Assembly (NCBI RefSeq): GCF_000524195.1
Contig: NW_020170531.1
Location: 125,433 to 185,721, forward strand
Length of the DNA: 60,289 nt
Direction: 5' to 3'
DNA from: Echinococcus granulosus
Taxonomy: Eukaryota > Platyhelminthes > Cestoda > Cyclophyllidea > Taeniidae
Position numbers and translations under genes: made by a program. This document shows, piece by piece, positions 52,101-60,289 of this stretch (positions within the stretch are counted from its first letter, which is position 1; the number at the start of each line of letters is the position of its first letter). The notes under the pieces were generated by a model. That model did no database searches. It had not been told where the DNA came from and was given only the letters and a program-made list of their open reading frames with translations.

Positions 52101-54692
52101 GATGCCATACATGTAAAACTTGTCATTGGCAAATGAAAGGAATTGAAACTGAGTCTCCAACAGTTTTAGTTATTCATCTGACTAGAAGCGGTAACGAGTG
52201 CTCGTTAACTACTCATTTGATATAAGTAGGAGTCAACTGCATGCAATAGCTCGCATGCTCCCTTTGGTAGATTTCTAGTGTGCTGAATCAGATGCACAAC
52301 CTACTTCCCACTCGAATTCATCCACTAACTCATTCGATATCTGCACTCGCTAAATGCACGTACGATCTTGTGTGATGATGTTCAGCACATAGGTGTTGCT
52401 CAACATGTGGTGCCACCATTCTTACGCGGCCAATTGACGCATCAATTGCCGTTCGTCTAGTTCATCGTCTAATTGCAAAACAAGCATCAATGACTAGAAA
52501 AGTCATGACGTCTGTTTATCCAGTAGCCCATTAGTAACATTTTCAAATGAATAGTGACACTGACTGATGACACTAAACCAACCTGCATAAATCAGAATTT
52601 AATGCGAACAAAGAAGATTTTCGGATTTGAAGAGTAGGGAAGAGAGAGTTCTCCTCTTGGTTTACTAGGTCTGGCGGTCTTAATTGTTTCCTTGCTCATT
52701 TCCTACTCACACAGTGGCGAGGCGAGAAGTGTTAATTTGTATTGGGTTAGGACTTTAATAAGAAATTCATGCACAGACAACGAGTTGGTCTGCAGTACTC
52801 CACACACACTTGTTCAGTCGATCGCGTTACTGCTCTGTGTGGATAAAGTGACTTTTGGCTTGGAAGCGTGTTATGGCATGTGAATACATCATTTGTGAAC
52901 AGGTAATAAAGAAATACCATGTGTCCCATCACAAATCGGGGTAAGCAACCAATTTACATCGACAGAGGACTGGCTGACTAACTGCTTATTCTTCGTCATC
53001 TGTTGATGCGTGGCACACGGCATTTCACTACTACCAACGGTCTCATCCCCACGTTGATTTCCTTATACCATGTCGATGGTAACATGAAGGTCTCCAGAAA
53101 TGAGACGAGAGAGTCCATCTTGATTGATCCATCGTCAGAACAAAGTAGTTCATGACAATTCTAGACTTTGCATTTTGCACCTTCTCCAACTGTTCAGCAG
53201 TGAGTTTAAGGAAAAGCCAGTGCAACTTGGAGGTTGCTGTTAACTTGGTCATCAGGCAGACAGGCTCAGATATAATACGTCGAGTGTGGCTGATATTTTG
53301 CGGCTTGGCAGTTGGTAGTAAGATGGATGTGGTGGAATGCACAAGGGAGAGTAACGTGTCGATGGAATGTCGCATATATTTGCCTAACTATGTAAGTAGA
53401 CGATCGCATTGGAAAAGGGACTGCAATTTACTCTAGTGTAGTGTACTTCAATCAGCACGAGGTCGATTGGCATCTTGATAGTTGTAGAAATTAATATAAT
53501 GTACGTTGTAGAGGCACAAGCATCAACTGTTTGGCTGCACAGTCCCAAACAAACCCTTACATCCTTTGAACTACTGCAGACCCAATCGTGTGCCACGAGA
53601 CTTCACTGTGCTACAGCTCGACATGCCCAACAGTCCCAGAGCTGGCAGGGCAGTCACATAAGATTTGTCACCATAAATCGAGACAGCCCTATTTAATTCT
53701 ACTGCATCCGCCTCTACCTACTGACGGAGATGTGGCAACTCCTCAGATCACTCCTTTTCGTGGAGATGGGCTACAGCACGCACAATGCCATCTCTATTAT
53801 CCCAAATGTAACGACTATCTCCGTAGCTTGGTCTTTGCAGCAGCCACATTTGCCATTACTGAATTTCCATGTGCTAAATACATTCAAGAACAAAGCATTG
53901 GGATGGAGGCTTCCGTGTTTGGTGAAGTTCTGCACACTTGGCGATTGAATGCGTTGTATGTCACCATCCGCTGAAGGCTTTGCTTTTCTTATTTAATATT
54001 GCTTCCTTCCCTTTCTTTCCTCCTTCTTTCCAACCTCTCTCGATCAGCTTATCCCACTTTTCTTTCTCCTCTTATTGCTTCCAATCGTCTTCTCTCCAGT
54101 TCTTACTTGTATGCTTTGTACATTACATATTTATACTTATTCAATATTTGCGTGAACGCCATGATTACAAAACTTGATGTAAGGAGGTCAGAAGCGAAAG
54201 TTTCCCCATCCTTCTTCCCTATCCATTTGTCAATGCTTGGCAGATCACTGTGTTGGTTCTCGAGCTCATCCTCACTTCATGTGTCAAACCAGTTGTTCAA
54301 GCAATGCACACTTCAGTCAGGCGGATGCATGCGCTGAACTAATGTGGTTTGCAGTAACTCAATTCTCTACATAATTAAGTAAACCATTAAGGCAGTATCT
54401 CTGTTTGATCAAGGATATCTTTTACCCGAATACCCTCTTTCTCTCAGTTCCAGAACCCTGAGCTAGCGGTCTTTATTTTGCACGTGTGTCAGGGTAGTGC
54501 CTAAATTTGGACTAACTCGTCTCTGGAGGAAAGGGAGTGTTTTCCCAATGCTTTCCCATTAAACCAGATTATTAACACACACGATACATCTGATTGTGTT
54601 TATTTGCGCGGATTTTGCTTCACACCCCCTCCCCTCCATTCATTCATTCATTCATGCACATATTCATGCATTGTCTGGTCTAAAAGTAGGTA
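49121..54692. other. Gene-poor stretch with unassigned open frames
   Basis: About 5.6 kb without a recognisable gene. The longer frames are 50817-51224, 51595-51972 and 53588-53974 on the plus strand and 50293-50664 and 53043-53375 on the minus strand. None shows a known domain or a matching set of splice sites. A frame at 50507-50755 follows an acceptor-like tcctttcag. A (CATT)n run lies at 54637-54654. Upstream exons of the gene in the terminal repeat are expected somewhere here on the plus strand but could not be singled out. Confidence 0.35.
54637..54654. repeat. (CATT)n microsatellite
   Basis: Four CATT units, about 40 bases before the start of the tandem duplication. Confidence 0.7.
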
Positions 54693-55051
54693 GCAATCAC
54701 GTCTCTAGACACAGTCAGTCAGATTATTGCATTCTCCCTTTTCTGTCACCGTAAAATGCAAATGAAGTGGCATATATCGCCTGCTACCACACAGCCATTT
54801 GCTCTCCTGTCTTTCTAGTTGAACCGTTTGATAGCATCTTAAGTGCTTGTGGCTTTCGGCATTGGAGCTCGTGTATGGAATGTCACTTGTGCAATCTGCA
54901 AATCCACTACTTGCTGCTTGCTAGACTCATTTGTCACACACACATCTGTATGTGTGATTGGGTGTGTGCATGCATTAGAGCCAATGGAAGTGTCTTCTTC
55001 CACTGAATGAAGACTTGCAATCTGACGTGTTCTTGTCACTCACCCACATAG

Positions 55052-56932
55052 GCCGCAATAAGACTGCAAAATCAGGTAGTCCACAGCTCTTTTCAACAAT
55101 ATGCTGGCGTTAACACGAAGACGAACCAATTCGATACTTTTGGCCTAACGGATGACCTCGCCCAAGCCCTCATGAGGAATATGAAAGACCAAAATAACTT
55201 TGGAATGAATTTTATGTATGATAATACTAACGCAGCGGAGGTGAGTATTGCATCGAAACGATTTTCAACATTGTATCATCTGCCTACTTAGAAGTCGTTT
55301 TTGTCTCAGCGAAAGCAATAGAGGTGATGTTTTCACCATCATGTAGTATATTACTTCCCTTTTTCCTACTTAACTTACTTACATTTTATTTGCCAAGTAA
55401 CTCTCGCTCAGCTACTTTCATCATCCCCTCAACTTTCATTTGGCATCTTGGTTACACCAGGCAACATTTTCCTACAATTTCCGTGACAAGGACGGAGCTG
55501 TCATGTTACATTGTCAAATCTCAGGACAGCCTTTGTACCACACCATCAAAGTCTAAAATTGCTCAAGTCTACGTACCAGACATCAAACCAACAAATGTGC
55601 GATTAGCAAAGTGATCTTTAAGATGAGTTTTGATTCCAATAAAACACTTCGATCATGTGCATGCAGGAGTGTCTTGCATTGACAGGGTCCTCTTTCTTAT
55701 TGCTTTAGAGGCAAGAAAGTAGCTTTTCTGGTCCATATCATTTGGTTATTCCGGGAGAGATTTGAAGAACACTTTGTTGTTCTATGACTGTTTGACAGTC
55801 ACGATGCCGACAAGATATGTGGATTCCTTAGTGAAGATGGGTGTCAAATGAGGACCGTGTGTGCATTCTCTAATTTCATTGGCACTTATCCTGTTCTTAA
55901 CACGTATAATTACATTCAAGGCCATTGCTCATCTACAAGAGTGTGGCATTTTTAGAAGATGTTGCCAAGGGGTAAGGTGAAGGGATCTTTCTTTGCTCAA
56001 CACATTCACTACCACCGACACTAGTATCACGTCTCGATTAGTCCATCTAGAACTGTTGTCACGAATATGTGACAAGTAGTTTACAGTACTTTCAAATCAT
56101 TAGTTACACGAAATTGTGAGATGTAAACAGATTTGTGGGATTGTAAACAATAAAGCGGATGTAGAATGCTCTTGCTCTAAGGATAAATGGTGTATTTTGT
56201 GGTTTTTGCAAAGGAAGTGGAATCAGTTGAAATGTTAATGATAATTGGTGTTGCGTTGAAGCACAAGATAATCAGGCCTGTTGTGGTTGATGGTCTTGTC
56301 AAATTGATTCATGAGCCATAAATACTATGAATAGCCTCTCAAGCTTATAAATTTTGTCTATGTGTGCATTCGCTCTAAGTGTGATGGTTAAAGCAGTCCT
56401 TGGTTTTGTTTAATCTCCCTTTATTTGCATTTGAAATACTACTTCACTAGTGTGTTTCAGGTTTTTTATTTATTTCAGAGTTTTCTTGTGTCAGCTGATT
56501 TCCAAGTAGTCGAAGTGCTCCTTCCAAACGAATGCGTTCCTTGGCAATGTAAATTACAGCATTATTAATGTCGTCAAATTCATATTTTACACTTCGATTA
56601 ATAAATGCGTGTTGCATTAGATACTGCTATCTCTTTTGAGAAATTGCTTGGGCTTAATTAGATAAGACTTGCCTAATATGGCCGAAATGCCATCTCTGCT
56701 TCAGTTCACAGCGGTCATGGAGCAAGGAAAAATAAGGCGACCTCTACCGCCACTGCCATCGCAAAGGCCCGAGACTGGAGGTGGATATAAATGTGATATC
56801 ATTCCATCTGAACCAAATTCAGTACCACCACTTCCTTCAACCCCATCCAATGGGTTATTCGTTTCCTCTGGCGACTGCGGCGGTAACACTTGTGGTCCCA
56901 ATCCCACGACCAACAGAGGAAACGTCAGAAAT
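55052..56932 (+). CDS. Unidentified proline-rich protein, exon pair A-B (copy 1)
   Basis: Two exons with good sites. Exon A, 55052-55240, starts after cccacatag and ends before gtgagt. Exon B, 56705-56932, starts after tctgcttcag and ends before gtgagt. Both are phase 0 at both ends (63 and 76 codons), so they join cleanly. Exon A has HSSFQQYAGVNTKTNQFDTF and DDLAQALMRNMKDQNN. Exon B has KIRRPLPPLPSQRP, containing the classic class I SH3-ligand core RPLPPLP, and a second PPLPSTPS run. I do not recognise the family; an SH3-binding scaffold or signalling protein is a guess. There is no start or stop in these exons, so they are internal. Exon B could alternatively begin further upstream, since its frame is open from 56669. 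Confidence 0.55.
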
Positions 56933-57185
56933 GTGAGTCAAATGAATCCATTTAATGCGTTACTTAAAGGTGCATAAATCCTACTTTAATGGGTGAATTC
57001 ATTCACCTCTCACTTTTCTCTTTGCAATCTTTAGTTGTAGAGACTAAGGAATGGTTAGTACGAAAGAAAAAGAAGTATCCTTCGACTGGTGTTAATCAAA
57101 TTGAGGCATAGCAGTGAAGGAATCATTCATCGTCCCATAAGGCGATCCCTTTGCGTTCATCATGATGGCACATTCGTAGATTCGC

Positions 57186-57208
57186 CTTTACAGTGACTCA
57201 CTGTAAAG
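57186..57208. repeat. Perfect 23-bp palindrome (copy 1)
   Basis: Arms ctttacagtga and tcactgtaaag around a single central C. It lies downstream of exon B in the repeat unit. It could form a hairpin or bind a dimeric protein, or be chance. Confidence 0.6.
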
Positions 57209-57848
57209 TAGATCTGCTGTACAGGTGTGCTTGAATGCAACAAGAATGATTGTGATGTACAGATCATGATTGCCAACAAAGCTCCACGCGGTTTTCTTAT
57301 CATTTGATGCATCAAGTCTGTCAGCTCAAGGCAGAGATTGACTCCTATTTTGGCACCTTTGCATGCTGCAGGAGAAAACAAACTGCTCAGCAGGTACTCC
57401 ATTGACATGAAAAAGTGGTTGCCTACCAAGCATTTGCTTACATTTCTGAATTCGTATAATGGCTTGAGTTACTTTACGATGGCAGGATTGCAATCACGTC
57501 TCTAGACACAGTCAGTCAGATTATTGCATTCTCCCTTTTCTGTCACCGTAAAATGCAAATGAAGTGGCATATATCGCCTGCTACCACACAGCCATTTGCT
57601 CTCCTGTCTTTCTAGTTGAACCGTTTGATAGCATCTTAAGTGCTTGTGGCTTTCGGCATTGGAGCTCGTGTATGGAATGTCACTTGTGCAATCTGCAAAT
57701 CCACTACTTGCTGCTTGCTAGACTCATTTGTCACACACACATCTGTATGTGTGATTGGGTGTGTGCATGCATTAGAGCCAATGGAAGTGTCTTCTTCCAC
57801 TGAATGAAGACTTGCAATCTGACGTGTTCTTGTCACTCACCCACATAG

Positions 57849-59729
57849 GCCGCAATAAGACTGCAAAATCAGGTAGTCCACAGCTCTTTTCAACAATATG
57901 CTGGCGTTAACACGAAGACGAACCAATTCGATACTTTTGGCCTAACGGATGACCTCGCCCAAGCCCTCATGAGGAATATGAAAGACCAAAATAACTTTGG
58001 AATGAATTTTATGTATGATAATACTAACGCAGCGGAGGTGAGTATTGCATCGAAACGATTTTCAACATTGTATCATCTGCCTACTTAGAAGTCGTTTTTG
58101 TCTCAGCGAAAGCAATAGAGGTGATGTTTTCACCATCATGTAGTATATTACTTCCCTTTTTCCTACTTAACTTACTTACATTTTATTTGCCAAGTAACTC
58201 TCGCTCAGCTACTTTCATCATCCCCTCAACTTTCATTTGGCATCTTGGTTACACCAGGCAACATTTTCCTACAATTTCCGTGACAAGGACGGAGCTGTCA
58301 TGTTACATTGTCAAATCTCAGGACAGCCTTTGTACCACACCATCAAAGTCTAAAATTGCTCAAGTCTACGTACCAGACATCAAACCAACAAATGTGCGAT
58401 TAGCAAAGTGATCTTTAAGATGAGTTTTGATTCCAATAAAACACTTCGATCATGTGCATGCAGGAGTGTCTTGCATTGACAGGGTCCTCTTTCTTATTGC
58501 TTTAGAGGCAAGAAAGTAGCTTTTCTGGTCCATATCATTTGGTTATTCCGGGAGAGATTTGAAGAACACTTTGTTGTTCTATGACTGTTTGACAGTCACG
58601 ATGCCGACAAGATATGTGGATTCCTTAGTGAAGATGGGTGTCAAATGAGGACCGTGTGTGCATTCTCTAATTTCATTGGCACTTATCCTGTTCTTAACAC
58701 GTATAATTACATTCAAGGCCATTGCTCATCTACAAGAGTGTGGCATTTTTAGAAGATGTTGCCAAGGGGTAAGGTGAAGGGATCTTTCTTTGCTCAACAC
58801 ATTCACTACCACCGACACTAGTATCACGTCTCGATTAGTCCATCTAGAACTGTTGTCACGAATATGTGACAAGTAGTTTACAGTACTTTCAAATCATTAG
58901 TTACACGAAATTGTGAGATGTAAACAGATTTGTGGGATTGTAAACAATAAAGCGGATGTAGAATGCTCTTGCTCTAAGGATAAATGGTGTATTTTGTGGT
59001 TTTTGCAAAGGAAGTGGAATCAGTTGAAATGTTAATGATAATTGGTGTTGCGTTGAAGCACAAGATAATCAGGCCTGTTGTGGTTGATGGTCTTGTCAAA
59101 TTGATTCATGAGCCATAAATACTATGAATAGCCTCTCAAGCTTATAAATTTTGTCTATGTGTGCATTCGCTCTAAGTGTGATGGTTAAAGCAGTCCTTGG
59201 TTTTGTTTAATCTCCCTTTATTTGCATTTGAAATACTACTTCACTAGTGTGTTTCAGGTTTTTTATTTATTTCAGAGTTTTCTTGTGTCAGCTGATTTCC
59301 AAGTAGTCGAAGTGCTCCTTCCAAACGAATGCGTTCCTTGGCAATGTAAATTACAGCATTATTAATGTCGTCAAATTCATATTTTACACTTCGATTAATA
59401 AATGCGTGTTGCATTAGATACTGCTATCTCTTTTGAGAAATTGCTTGGGCTTAATTAGATAAGACTTGCCTAATATGGCCGAAATGCCATCTCTGCTTCA
59501 GTTCACAGCGGTCATGGAGCAAGGAAAAATAAGGCGACCTCTACCGCCACTGCCATCGCAAAGGCCCGAGACTGGAGGTGGATATAAATGTGATATCATT
59601 CCATCTGAACCAAATTCAGTACCACCACTTCCTTCAACCCCATCCAATGGGTTATTCGTTTCCTCTGGCGACTGCGGCGGTAACACTTGTGGTCCCAATC
59701 CCACGACCAACAGAGGAAACGTCAGAAAT
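57849..59729 (+). CDS. Unidentified proline-rich protein, exon pair A-B (copy 2)
   Basis: Exons 57849-58037 and 59502-59729, with the same splice sites and translation as the pair at 55052-56932. If the duplication is real, splicing A-B-A-B adds 139 codons without a frameshift, because all four exons are phase 0. If it is an assembly error, this is the same exon pair counted twice. Confidence 0.5.
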
Positions 59730-59982
59730 GTGAGTCAAATGAATCCATTTAATGCGTTACTTAAAGGTGCATAAATCCTACTTTAATGGGTGAATTCATT
59801 CACCTCTCACTTTTCTCTTTGCAATCTTTAGTTGTAGAGACTAAGGAATGGTTAGTACGAAAGAAAAAGAAGTATCCTTCGACTGGTGTTAATCAAATTG
59901 AGGCATAGCAGTGAAGGAATCATTCATCGTCCCATAAGGCGATCCCTTTGCGTTCATCATGATGGCACATTCGTAGATTCGC

Positions 59983-60005
59983 CTTTACAGTGACTCACTG
60001 TAAAG
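59983..60005. repeat. Perfect 23-bp palindrome (copy 2)
   Basis: Same palindrome as at 57186-57208, carried by the second repeat unit. Confidence 0.6.
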
Positions 60006-60289
60006 TAGATCTGCTGTACAGGTGTGCTTGAATGCAACAAGAATGATTGTGATGTACAGATCATGATTGCCAACAAAGCTCCACGCGGTTTTCTTATCAT
60101 TTGATGCATCAAGTCTGTCAGCTCAAGGCAGAGATTGACTCCTATTTTGGCACCTTTGCATGCTGCAGGAGAAAACAAACTGCTCAGCAGGTACTCCATT
60201 GACATGAAAAAGTGGTTGCCTACCAAGCATTTGCTTACATTTCTGAATTCGTATAATGGCTTGAGTTACTTTACGATGGCAGGATTGCA

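Larger units (their letters stand above)
54693..57489. repeat. Tandem duplication, copy 1 (2797 bp)
   Basis: Begins gcaatcacgtctctagac and is followed directly, with no spacer, by a second copy beginning with the same bases at 57490. Every open frame listed in copy 1 recurs 2797 bases later with the same translation, and I saw no base difference when reading the copies side by side. The flank before copy 1 (gtaggta) differs from the end of each copy (caggatt), which fixes the left boundary. Confidence 0.97.
57490..60286. repeat. Tandem duplication, copy 2 (2797 bp)
   Basis: Head-to-tail copy of 54693-57489. The three remaining bases of the window (60287-60289, gca) equal the first three bases of a unit, so the window ends just as a third unit would begin. 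Confidence 0.97.

Overview
The window is a eukaryotic genome segment with three 100-N scaffold gaps. The genes are split into many exons, introns range from 34 bp to over 3 kb, and the noncoding DNA is AT-rich. The gene set and the recurrent 34-bp introns fit a flatworm, most likely a tapeworm. That assignment is inference, because nothing here identifies a species. All genes were read by joining exons at GT/AG sites and checking that phase is kept across every junction.

Layout from left to right. (1) 1308-4299 (+): the last two exons of a gene whose C-terminus looks like Pecanex. (2) 5303-19367 (+): a complete 13-exon SLC5 (SGLT-type) sodium/sugar cotransporter of about 803 residues. (3) 21641-22934 (+): a complete 5-exon AP-3 sigma subunit of 194 residues. 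(4) 24908-30993 (-): a complete 11-exon aromatic-L-amino-acid decarboxylase of about 497 residues; its catalytic residues fall at the same numbers as in the human enzyme. (5) 33587-39109 (-): WASP/N-WASP, with WH1, CRIB/GBD, proline-rich, WH2 and central-acidic parts in four exons; only the extreme N-terminus is missing. (6) 39110-54692: gene-poor DNA with a gap, some coding-like fragments of unknown origin, and an old, diverged second copy of the WASP terminal exon with its flanks (orphan exon 48444-48578, -). (7) 54693-60286: an apparently perfect tandem duplication of a 2797-bp unit carrying two exons of an unidentified proline-rich protein (+). The window stops 3 bases after the end of the second copy.

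The genes are unrelated housekeeping and physiology genes: nutrient uptake, endosome-to-lysosome sorting, monoamine synthesis and actin nucleation. They do not form a pathway or operon. I found no convincing RNA gene, CRISPR array or intact transposon. The most unusual signals are the tandem repeat at the window edge, the orphan WASP exon, a WASP acidic tail ending in Phe rather than the usual Trp, and four introns of exactly 34 bp in three genes.
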